From assembly GCA_003554005.1 (NCBI GenBank), contig PWEU01000402.1:1-11270 (forward strand): a stretch of DNA of 11,270 nt, in the 5' to 3' direction. This document shows, in pieces, positions 6,086 through 11,270 of the stretch; positions within the stretch are counted from its first letter, which is position 1, and the number at the start of each line of letters is the position of its first letter. A model generated the notes under the pieces. That model worked only from the letters and a program-made list of their open reading frames with translations. It did no database searches and was not told the DNA's origin. The translations under genes and the position numbers were made by a program. This DNA is from Nitriliruptoraceae bacterium (GTDB lineage Bacteria; Actinomycetota; Nitriliruptoria; Nitriliruptorales; Nitriliruptoraceae).

Positions 6086-7777
6086 TCATGCGGTGCGAGC
6101 GCGGGTCTTGACCCGGTTGGTGAGCTCCTGGACCTGGTCGTAGATCGGTCGGCGCTCCTGCATCAGCACGGCGATCTTCTTGGTCGCGTGCATCACCGTG
6201 GTGTGGTCGCGACCACCGAAGGCCTTCCCGATCCTCGGTAGCGACAGCTCGGTGAGCTCCCGGGGGAGGTACATCGCCAGCTGGCGGGCCGTCACCAGCT
6301 GCCGGCTGCGCGACGGCGAGCACAGGTCCTCCACCGTCAACGAGAAGTGGTCGGCGACCTCCTCCATGATCAGCTGGACGGAGACCTCGCGGTCACGTCC
6401 GTCGGGGAAGAGGTCCTTGAGCACAGCCTCGGCCATCGCGGTGTCTGCTGGGGCGCGTTGCAGGCTGGAGAACGCCGCGACACGGATCAGCGCCCCTTCG
6501 AGCTCCCGGATGTTGGATTGGACCCGGGAGGCGATCAGCTCGAGCACCTCCGGCTCCACGCTCAAGGTGTCGCTCTCGGACTTCTTGCGCAGGATCGCGA
6601 TGCGGGTCTCGAGGTCGGGTGGATGGACGTCGGTCATCAGGCCCCACTCGAAGCGGCTTCGCAGGCGGTCCTCGAGGTGCGCGATCTGCTTCGGGGGACG
6701 GTCGCTGGAGATGACGATCTGCTTCTCAGCGTTGTGGAGCGCGTTGAAGGTGTGGAAGAACTCCTCCTGGGTCCGTTCCTTCTGCTCCAGGAACTGGATG
6801 TCGTCGACGAGGAGGATGTCAACCCGTCGGTAGGTGCGCTGGAAGTTCGTGATGCGATCGTCGCGGATCGCGTTGATGAACTCGTTGGTGAACTGCTCGG
6901 TGGTGAGGTAGCGCACGGTCAGCCGCGGGTAGAGGTTGCGGACGTAGTGACCGATCGCGTGGAGCAGGTGGGTCTTGCCGAGTCCCGCCCCCCCGTAGAT
7001 GAACAGTGGGTTGTAGGACTTCGCTGGAGCCTCGGCGACCGCTGTGGCTGCGGCGTGGGCGAAACGGTTGGATGACCCGATCACGAAGTCGTCGAAGGAG
7101 TACTTCGGGTTGAGTTGAGTATCGGGCTCGCCCTCCTCATCGTGTCGACTGCGCCGGGTCGGCACCTCGACCGTCGGACCGGCGGGGCGCCCGGGCGCGT
7201 GGAGGGGGGCGGCGTGGACGTGCACGCGCTCGTCGGCCACCCCCTCCTCCGATGCGGCGGTCGCCTGCCCGTCGAGGTAGTCGGGGTAGCCGGCCACCCC
7301 GTGCCCGTGTTGGCCGTCGATCGCTTCGCTTGGCGGAGTGGGCGCGGGGGCTTCGGGCTCCGCGGGGAGGTCGAAGGGTGCGCGGATCAGCTCCTGCTCC
7401 GGTTCCGGCTCAGCGGAGGAGGTGCCGATCGGACCCCCGGCTGTCGCTGAGGGGGAGGTCGCGTCGGCGCTGTGCCCCGCCTCGGAGCTCAGCCCCACCG
7501 GTGACGGGTTCGTCTGGACCGTGATGACCACGGTCAGATCGCGTCCCGCGGCGCTGCTCAGAGCCTGTCGGATCGTGTCACCGCAGTTGCGGTCGAGCCA
7601 CTCCCGGGCGAAGGAGTGCGGGGTCGCGAGGATGATGGTGTCCTCGCTGAACCCGACGGGGTGGGTGGCGACGAGCCACTGCCGTTGCGCCTTCGAGGTC
7701 ACGGTCCGCATCACCTCGGAGAGGCTCTCGGCCCACAACGTCCCGAGGTCAAGCGTCGATGCGGTACCCACGTTCAC
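6086..7777 (-). CDS. dnaA: DnaA, chromosomal replication initiator
   Basis: A 563-residue AAA+ initiator that binds DnaA boxes, melts oriC and recruits helicase. Domain I (about 8-90) begins LGTLWAESLSEVMRTV. Domain II (about 91-220) is a long Pro/Ala/Glu-rich, probably disordered linker typical of actinobacteria. Domain III holds Walker A GGAGLGKT (262-269), Walker B ILLVDD (321-326), the arginine-finger region RLRSRFEWG (371-379) and sensor II RELEGALIR (424-432). Domain IV carries the box-recognition signature GKAFGGRDHTTVMHATKKI (517-535). I give GTG at 7777, with AGGT 5 nt upstream. A GTG two codons later (7771) has the better-spaced GAGGAG and may be the true start (561 residues). It is transcribed towards oriC and is divergent from rpmH. 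Box-like motifs at 7875-7906 suggest autoregulation by DnaA. Confidence 0.98.
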   Translation of the reverse strand: MNVGTASTLDLGTLWAESLSEVMRTVTSKAQRQWLVATHPVGFSEDTIILATPHSFAREWLDRNCGDTIRQALSSAAGRDLTVVITVQTNPSPVGLSSEAGHSADATSPSATAGGPIGTSSAEPEPEQELIRAPFDLPAEPEAPAPTPPSEAIDGQHGHGVAGYPDYLDGQATAASEEGVADERVHVHAAPLHAPGRPAGPTVEVPTRRSRHDEEGEPDTQLNPKYSFDDFVIGSSNRFAHAAATAVAEAPAKSYNPLFIYGGAGLGKTHLLHAIGHYVRNLYPRLTVRYLTTEQFTNEFINAIRDDRITNFQRTYRRVDILLVDDIQFLEQKERTQEEFFHTFNALHNAEKQIVISSDRPPKQIAHLEDRLRSRFEWGLMTDVHPPDLETRIAILRKKSESDTLSVEPEVLELIASRVQSNIRELEGALIRVAAFSSLQRAPADTAMAEAVLKDLFPDGRDREVSVQLIMEEVADHFSLTVEDLCSPSRSRQLVTARQLAMYLPRELTELSLPRIGKAFGGRDHTTVMHATKKIAVLMQERRPIYDQVQELTNRVKTRARTA

Positions 7778-7848
7778 TCCTCACCTCACCGGGACCCGTC
7801 AGCGACCCGGTCCCGGGTCCACGGGGCGTTCATCCCTGTTCATCATTG

Positions 7849-7864
7849 CGGCGACGCGTCGCCG
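7849..7864. repeat. 16-bp perfect palindrome upstream of dnaA
   Basis: CGGCGACGCGTCGCCG equals its reverse complement. It lies about 70 bp upstream of the dnaA start, between that start and the box-like cluster, where an operator for dnaA control would fit. Between it and the gene are two GATGAAC copies (minus strand) 10 bp apart. No known regulator is recognised. Confidence 0.4.
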
Positions 7865-7868
7865 GGTC

Positions 7869-7915
7869 ACCCAACAATCCACAGCTGCGTCCACAGGTGT
7901 GGACAGGTGTTGGGT
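7869..7915. promoter_or_regulatory. second DnaA-box-like cluster, upstream of dnaA
   Basis: Three motifs lie inside an outer 8-bp inverted repeat (ACCCAACA at 7869-7876, TGTTGGGT at 7908-7915): CAATCCACA (7875-7883, two mismatches to TTATCCACA), GCGTCCACA (7887-7895, two mismatches to TTGTCCACA), and TGTGGACAG (7898-7906, reverse orientation, one mismatch). The last two form a perfect 7-bp dyad, GTCCACA and TGTGGAC, with a 2-bp spacer. Known precedent: DnaA represses its own promoter through such boxes, and B. subtilis has a bipartite origin with boxes on both sides of dnaA. Confidence 0.55.
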
Positions 7916-7957
7916 AGACCGCGGGTCCGCGGTGGACCGCGGTGGGGAAGGAGCGAT

Positions 7958-7987
7958 CTGACACGCGTCAGAGGTCCGCAGTATCGC
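7958..7987 (+). promoter_or_regulatory. weak plus-strand promoter candidate
   Basis: CTGACA (7958-7963) matches five of six -35 bases and is followed after 18 bp by TATCGC (7982-7987), a poor -10. The -35 overlaps the dyad TCTGAC/GTCAGA (7957-7972), which could act as an operator. If real it would transcribe the stem-loop region at 7984-8136 and perhaps rpmH. Confidence 0.2.
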
Positions 7988-8106
7988 AACCACGTGCTCT
8001 TTGCGACAGCCTCCGCGTCCCCCTGGTTCTCGGAGGCCACCTCCAACGTGTTCCTGATCGACGGCGGCGGACCGTACCGCGCTCGGATCCCGCGCTGCAA
8101 GCGGTA
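7984..8106. repeat. run of three inverted repeats (possible structured RNA)
   Basis: Three perfect inverted repeats follow each other: TCGCAA/TTGCGA (7984-7989 and 8001-8006), GCCTCCG/CGGAGGC (8009-8015 and 8031-8037), and TACCGC/GCGGTA (8075-8080 and 8101-8106). The last directly abuts the 30-bp palindrome. Each alone could be chance in GC-rich DNA; the succession is the reason for listing it. It does not match tRNA, 4.5S RNA or RNase P RNA as far as I can see. Confidence 0.3.
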
Positions 8107-8136
8107 TCGGTCACCGGTGCGCGCACCGGTGACCGA
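8107..8136. repeat. 30-bp perfect palindrome
   Basis: Every base pairs symmetrically about the centre between 8121 and 8122. The left half is TCGGTCACCGGTGCG and the right half CGCACCGGTGACCGA. As RNA it would give a 13-bp stem with a CGCG loop, on either strand. It contains two ACCGGT hexamers. A perfect 30-bp dyad is very unlikely by chance. It could be a bidirectional terminator between divergent units, the terminator of a small RNA, an operator for a dimer or tetramer, or a cruciform near the origin. No T tract follows on either side. Confidence 0.7.
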
Positions 8137-8281
8137 CGAGGGTCGGCTGTGGGTGCTCCAGGGTGACGCAACCACCGGACCTCCGGCGCTGACCGCGGGT
8201 TGTCGGGTTCGTGGGTGCATCCGGGAGGGACGTCGAGGTCCGTGGTGGTTCGGCGGGAGGATGTGCACCACCGCATGTCGG

Positions 8282-8311
8282 TTGCTCGCCGAACGCACAG
8301 GTCGCTACTCT
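8282..8311 (+). promoter_or_regulatory. probable rpmH operon promoter
   Basis: TTGCTC (8282-8287) and TACTCT (8306-8311) are 18 bp apart. The -10 fits the actinobacterial TAnnnT pattern; the -35 keeps only TTG. Transcription would begin near 8318 and leave a leader of about 140 nt before rpmH that includes the hairpin at 8360-8381. It is the best plus-strand candidate I see in the gap. Confidence 0.4.
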
Positions 8312-8359
8312 CCCGCGATCACCTCGCACCGGCTCCCGTGTCGGACGTCGTCGTGCGGT

Positions 8360-8381
8360 TCCGATGCCATGCTGCATCGGA
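8360..8381 (+). promoter_or_regulatory. 8-bp hairpin in the rpmH leader
   Basis: TCCGATGC (8360-8367) pairs perfectly with GCATCGGA (8374-8381) around the 6-nt loop CATGCT. It lies 78 nt before the rpmH GTG. Another perfect palindrome, GGCCGTACGGCC (8403-8414), follows. Ribosomal protein leaders often carry regulatory structure, but no known L34 leader motif is recognised here. Confidence 0.35.
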
Positions 8382-8459
8382 CCGACGAGACCGATCAACG
8401 ACGGCCGTACGGCCCCCGAACACCGCCGCGTGCCACCTCGAAGTCCTCGGAGGGCCGCT

Positions 8460-8594
8460 GTGAAGCGCACCTACCAGCCCAACAACCGTCGCCGTTCACG
8501 CAAGCACGGTTTCCGCGCCCGCATGCAGACCAAGGCCGGGCGCCGCATCGTCGGCAACCGCCGCCGCCGCGGTCGGACGAAGCTCTCCGCGTGA
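8460..8594 (+). CDS. rpmH: 50S ribosomal protein L34
   Basis: A 44-residue, strongly basic ribosomal protein of the large subunit. The sequence starts MKRTYQPNNRRRSRKHGFRA, continues RMQTKAGRRIVGNRRRRGR and ends TKLSA, which is the full L34 pattern at normal length. The start is GTG at 8460 with GGAGG 6 nt upstream. The stop overlaps the rnpA start (GTGA), so the two are translationally coupled. It heads the rpmH-rnpA-yidD-yidC-khpB operon that faces away from dnaA, as in most bacteria. Expression is probably driven by the promoter candidate at 8282-8311. Confidence 0.98.
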   Translation: MKRTYQPNNRRRSRKHGFRARMQTKAGRRIVGNRRRRGRTKLSA

Positions 8595-8968
8595 CGTTCG
8601 TCGACGGCGGCCACGGCCGTCTCCGTCGCGGCGTGGACATCTCGGCCGTGTTGCGCGGGCGGCGGCAGCGCGCGGGCGGGTCGATGGTCGTCCATGTCCT
8701 GGAGCGCACCGACGGGGACGGCGAGCCCGCGCGTGTGGCGGTGATCGCCTCCCGCCGTGTCGGCGGAGCCGTCCAACGCAACCGCGCGAAGCGGCGGCTG
8801 CGAGAGTTGATCCGCCGCCTGCCGCTGCGTCACGGGGTGGACCTGGTGGTCGTGGCGCGACGTCAATGCGTCGACGCGCCCTTCGCCGAGTTGGGTACGG
8901 AGCTCGAGGAGTTGTGTGCGGCGTTGGGGGTGCTGGACACCTCGGTGTCAGCGGAGGGCGGGGGATGA
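8591..8968 (+). CDS. rnpA: ribonuclease P protein component
   Basis: A 125-residue basic protein that binds RNase P RNA and helps it cleave 5' leaders from pre-tRNAs. The RNR signature is RNRAKRRLRE at 63-72. The N-terminus GRLRRGVDISAVLRGRR and the central strand ARVAVIASRRVGGAV fit the family, and GVDLVVVARR is the usual later strand. The GTG start at 8591 overlaps the rpmH stop by 4 nt. The same frame is open far upstream to 7616, but that part crosses rpmH and the intergenic region and is not coding. The stop at 8966-8968 overlaps the yidD ATG. The C-terminal Gly-rich tail partly reflects the purine-rich ribosome-binding site for yidD. Confidence 0.95.
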   Translation: MTFVDGGHGRLRRGVDISAVLRGRRQRAGGSMVVHVLERTDGDGEPARVAVIASRRVGGAVQRNRAKRRLRELIRRLPLRHGVDLVVVARRQCVDAPFAELGTELEELCAALGVLDTSVSAEGGG

Positions 8969-9312
8969 CCTCGCGGACCACAGCAGGCGCGCAGGAGCAT
9001 CGACCCCTGGCGTCCCGCCTGCGGGCGGGTACCCGCGCCCTCCTGGTGCAGGTGCTGTTGGCTCCGGTGCCCCTGTGGCGCAGCACGGTGGCGCTGCGCG
9101 CGCCCCGCTGTCGTTTCCACCCGAGCTGTTCGTCCTACGCCGTGCAGGCGCTACGCGGGCACGGCCCGGTGCGTGGCACGGCGCTCGCGACCCGCCGTGT
9201 GGGGCGCTGCCATCCGTGGAACCCGGGTGGGCTGGACCAGGTCCCCGATCCCGGGGACCGAACGGCCTGGCGTCGAGGCCGCGTCTCCCCCTCCCCTTCC
9301 TCCACGACCTGA
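8965..9312 (+). CDS. yidD: YidD, membrane protein insertion efficiency factor
   Basis: A 115-residue small protein that supports YidC-dependent membrane insertion at the inner face of the membrane. The hallmark is CRFHPSCSSYAVQALRGHG (49-67) followed by RCHPWNPGGLDQVP (81-94), with the three conserved cysteines C49, C55 and C82. An amphipathic or hydrophobic stretch (about 24-36) precedes it and may contact the membrane. The N-terminal 18 residues and the Ser/Pro-rich last 17 are variable additions. ATG at 8965 overlaps the rnpA stop (ATGA), with a GGAGGGCGGGGG run directly upstream. yidC starts 13 nt after the stop. Confidence 0.95.
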   Translation: MTSRTTAGAQEHRPLASRLRAGTRALLVQVLLAPVPLWRSTVALRAPRCRFHPSCSSYAVQALRGHGPVRGTALATRRVGRCHPWNPGGLDQVPDPGDRTAWRRGRVSPSPSSTT

Positions 9313-9325
9313 CAGAGGACACGCC

Positions 9326-10525
9326 GTGTTCCGGTCTCTCGCTGACAGCGTGCTCGCGTTCCTGGAGGGCGTGCTCACCGTCCTGCACGATCTCGTCGTG
9401 CCCGTCTTCGGCGTCCACAGCTGGGGATGGGCGATCATCCTGCTCCCCCTGGTGGTGCGGATCCTCCTGCTGCCGCTGGCCATAAAGCAGACGCGCTCCA
9501 TGCGCGGGATGCAGGCCATCCAGCCGAAGATCAAGGAGATCCAGAAGAAGCCCAAGGTCGACAAGGAGTTGATGCGCAAGGACCCGGAGAAGTACCGGGC
9601 CAAGCGAGCGAAGATGAACGAAGAGATGATGGCCCTCTACCAGGAGGAGGGGGTCAACCCGGCGGCCAGCTGTCTCCCTCTGCTCGCACAGGCGCCGGTC
9701 TTCATCGCGCTGTTCTGGACCATCCGGGGCATGGATGAGCTCCAGAACGCTCCGTTCTACTTCTTCACCGACTTCATCACCGTCCGCGAGGACGGGTTCA
9801 CCGGGCTCGGGGCGCTCGTCAGCGCCGCCGGCTGGCCTGGGTGGTTCCTCATCCTCGTGATGTCGGGGACCATGTTCATCACCCAGAAGCAGATGATGGC
9901 CCGGACCGCCGCCTCGGGTGCCGATAACCCGATGGCACAGCAGCAGAAGATCCTGCTGTACGTGATGCCGCTCTTCCTGGCCGTCATCTCCTTCCAGTTC
10001 ATGCTCGGTCTGCTGCTGTACTGGGTCACGACCAACATCTGGCAGGTCATCCAGCAGTGGATCATCCTGCGGGAGGTCAAGTCGGAAGCCGAGTCGGGTG
10101 AACTCAAGGACAAGCCTGGTGGTGGGGGACCCGAGGACGGCCCCGGTAAGGATGGGAAGGCCAAGGGCGGGACTGGCAAGGGTGGGACTGGCAAGGGCGG
10201 GGCGACGTCGGGCACCACGAACCCGCGGTCCGGGGCGCCGGGCAAGGGTGGCGCCACCTCCGGTCGCCGGACCCCGCCAGGGGATCGCTCGCAGGATCCG
10301 AACGAGGTCGGTGATGATGCCAAGGATGCGTCGTCGGCTGGGGACGCCCCAGGTGATGACGACGGCACCTCCAAGGACCAGCCAGCGGTCGGGGATGGAT
10401 CAGACGACCGGAAGGGACCTCCGTCCGAGGGCCCGACAACGAGCAAGGGCGAAGATCGCCCACCTGCAGGCGGCAAGCGCACATCGCGCGATCATCTGCC
10501 TCGCCGTGGGGGCAAGCAGGACTGA
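9326..10525 (+). CDS. yidC: YidC/Oxa1 membrane protein insertase
   Basis: A 399-residue insertase that inserts and folds membrane proteins alone or with Sec. The 60KD_IMP core spans about 30-250. The conserved hydrophilic-groove arginine is R45 in LPLVVRILLLPL, followed by KQTRSMRGMQAIQPKIKEIQ, the cytoplasmic hairpin. Membrane segments are visible at about 33-53, 116-134, 171-188, 209-222 and 224-242. No lipoprotein box or cleavable signal is seen. Residues 252-399 form an unusual long hydrophilic tail: Gly/Lys repeats, then an Asp/Ser/Gly-rich part and a basic end (RRGGKQD), probably disordered and possibly ribosome-contacting. GTG at 9326 is preceded by GAGGA with 6 nt spacing. The same frame is open upstream to 9173, but that part overlaps yidD. 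Confidence 0.96.
   Translation: MFRSLADSVLAFLEGVLTVLHDLVVPVFGVHSWGWAIILLPLVVRILLLPLAIKQTRSMRGMQAIQPKIKEIQKKPKVDKELMRKDPEKYRAKRAKMNEEMMALYQEEGVNPAASCLPLLAQAPVFIALFWTIRGMDELQNAPFYFFTDFITVREDGFTGLGALVSAAGWPGWFLILVMSGTMFITQKQMMARTAASGADNPMAQQQKILLYVMPLFLAVISFQFMLGLLLYWVTTNIWQVIQQWIILREVKSEAESGELKDKPGGGGPEDGPGKDGKAKGGTGKGGTGKGGATSGTTNPRSGAPGKGGATSGRRTPPGDRSQDPNEVGDDAKDASSAGDAPGDDDGTSKDQPAVGDGSDDRKGPPSEGPTTSKGEDRPPAGGKRTSRDHLPRRGGKQD
10163..10207 (+). repeat. 15-bp tandem repeat inside yidC
   Basis: Two nearly identical 15-mers, AAGGGCGGGACTGGC (10163-10177) and AAGGGTGGGACTGGC (10178-10192), are followed by a diverged third starting AAGGGCGGG (10193). They encode KGGTG-type pentapeptides in the YidC tail. 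Another related GGCAAGGGTGGCGCC occurs near 10239. Copy number probably varies between strains, and the frame is kept because the unit is a multiple of three. Confidence 0.75.
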
Positions 10526-10546
10526 CACGCACATCAGGAGGACGTC

Positions 10547-11270
10547 ATGGGTCGAACGGTGCACGGTCGGGGCGAGACGCTGCAGGAAGCGCTGGATACG
10601 GCGATCCGCGACCTCCTCGACAGCGACGAGGTCGAGGTGCGCCTCGAGGGTGACCAGGCCGCGGGCTGGGCCGGTGAAGCGCGGCTCGACCTCGAGGTCA
10701 CCGCGACGTCCGGTCCCGAGGAGGACCCTGAGGACGCCTCCGAAGAGGACGACGGTGTCGTTGACACACCGGAAGATGTGCAGGCGCAGGCGTCGAGCGA
10801 CGACGCTCCCCTGGTCTCGGCGCAGGACCTCGATGAGGAGGCCGACGCCGCCGCCGACTTCCTCGAGGGCCTGCTCGATGCCATGGACCTCCCCGGTGAT
10901 CTACGTATCAAACTGCACGAGGATCACGCTGAGCTCGAGGGCATCGACATCGGCAGCGGTGCCCTGATCGGTCGTCGCGGGCAGACCTTGGACGCGATCC
11001 AGGAGTTGGTCCGCTGTTCGCTGCAACGGCAGTTCCAGCGCCGGGCGCGGGTCAAGATCGATGCGGAGGGCTACCGCACACGGCGGTTGGAGAAGTTGCT
11101 CGAGAAGGCTGATGAGGCGATCGACGCGGTGCTCGATACCGGTGAGGCGCAGCGTCTGGAGCCGATGGACGTCTTCGAGCGGAAGGCGGTCCACCAGATG
11201 GTCGCTGAGGTTGATGGGTTGAGCAGCCGGAGCCAGGGCAGGGAACCAGCCCGTCGGGTCATCATCGAGC
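10547..11270 (+). CDS. khpB: KhpB/Jag-type KH and R3H RNA-binding protein (cut by window edge)
   Basis: The first 241 residues of the YidC-linked single-stranded nucleic-acid-binding protein called Jag, KhpB or EloR. An N-terminal Jag-like domain (1-52, GETLQEALDTAIRDLL) leads to an acidic disordered linker (about 55-105). A KH domain follows with the GxxG loop IGRRG (141-145) in GALIGRRGQTLDAIQELV. The R3H domain begins at about 206, with the R-x3-H signature R212 and H216 in ERKAVHQMVAEVDGL, and continues GREPARRVII to the edge. The ATG at 10547 has a perfect AGGAGG 5 nt upstream and lies 21 nt after yidC. Family members bind RNA and affect cell elongation in Firmicutes; the actinobacterial role is less clear. 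Only the C-terminal few residues are likely missing. rsmG, parA and parB often follow but are outside. Confidence 0.94.
   Translation, partial: MGRTVHGRGETLQEALDTAIRDLLDSDEVEVRLEGDQAAGWAGEARLDLEVTATSGPEEDPEDASEEDDGVVDTPEDVQAQASSDDAPLVSAQDLDEEADAAADFLEGLLDAMDLPGDLRIKLHEDHAELEGIDIGSGALIGRRGQTLDAIQELVRCSLQRQFQRRARVKIDAEGYRTRRLEKLLEKADEAIDAVLDTGEAQRLEPMDVFERKAVHQMVAEVDGLSSRSQGREPARRVIIE

Larger units (their letters stand above)
7778..8459. other. long divergent dnaA-rpmH intergenic region without a convincing gene
   Basis: This 682-bp gap separates leftward dnaA from the rightward rpmH operon. Open frames exist on both strands but lack the strong third-position GC of the neighbours and resemble nothing I recognise. 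It holds dyads near dnaA (GACCCGG/CCGGGTC at 7804-7819), a direct repeat GTTCATC at 7828 and 7838, a 16-bp palindrome, a box-like cluster, three CCGCGG sites at 7919-7942, a dyad TCTGAC/GTCAGA at 7957-7972, stem-loops, a 30-bp palindrome, a candidate rpmH promoter and a leader hairpin. No clear dnaA promoter is visible. Confidence 0.7.

Noticed and set aside
7919..7942. Three CCGCGG hexamers in 24 bp
   Set aside because: Spacing is uneven (8 and 10 bp) and the hexamer is expected often in this base composition; not supported as an element by itself.
7616..8590. Long open frame continuing upstream of rnpA
   Set aside because: It runs through the dnaA 5' end (antisense), the intergenic region and rpmH out of frame. 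RnpA homology begins only after 8591, at a GTG coupled to rpmH.
1..11270. CRISPR arrays, insertion sequences, tRNA or rRNA genes
   Set aside because: No repeat-spacer pattern, transposase motif, terminal repeat pair, cloverleaf or rRNA core sequence was seen on either strand.

Overview
This 11.3 kb window is the chromosomal origin region of a high-GC actinobacterium. The evidence is the conserved block gyrB - [tlpA-like - dsbB-like] - dciA - recF - dnaN - (oriC) - dnaA - divergent gap - rpmH - rnpA - yidD - yidC - khpB/jag. Supporting signs are heavy GTG start use (8 of 12 genes), third-position GC bias, a DnaA with a long disordered linker and a YidC with a long hydrophilic tail. I infer Actinomycetota, perhaps a deep lineage rather than Mycobacteriales or Streptomycetales. 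The species cannot be named from sequence alone.

Left arm (1-5647, all minus strand). dnaN, recF, dciA and a DsbB/BdbC-family quinone-linked thiol oxidase gene run as one tightly packed unit (13 nt gap, then two 4-nt start/stop overlaps). A membrane-anchored thioredoxin-fold gene follows after 71 nt. gyrB comes next after 266 nt and is cut by the left edge just before its TOPRIM domain. The two redox genes are unexpected guests in a replication operon. Together they look like an extracytoplasmic disulfide-forming pair.

Origin (5648-6085). The dnaA-dnaN gap carries an arrangement like the Bacillus subtilis origin unwinding core. Read on the minus strand towards dnaN it has a DnaA box, an abutting degenerate box, a short GC cluster, two DnaA-trio-like triplets, and then the least GC-rich stretch of the gap. 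Closer to dnaA lie two arrays of degenerate box-like 9-mers on the plus strand (three and four copies), each repeated at exactly 11-bp intervals. A second small cluster of box-like motifs lies upstream of dnaA (7875-7906), so the origin may be bipartite.

Divergent gap (7778-8459). This long gap has no convincing gene. It holds the box cluster, a 16-bp perfect palindrome, a run of stem-loops, and a 30-bp perfect palindrome at 8107-8136. It also holds a possible rpmH promoter and a hairpin in the rpmH leader. The stem-loops plus palindrome could be an undescribed small RNA, a regulatory operator or a cruciform element.

Right arm (8460-11270, plus strand). rpmH-rnpA-yidD-yidC-khpB is a classic operon joining ribosomal protein L34, RNase P protein, membrane-protein insertion factors and a KH/R3H RNA-binding protein. 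The start/stop overlaps are GTGA (rpmH/rnpA) and ATGA (rnpA/yidD). khpB is cut by the right edge within its R3H domain.
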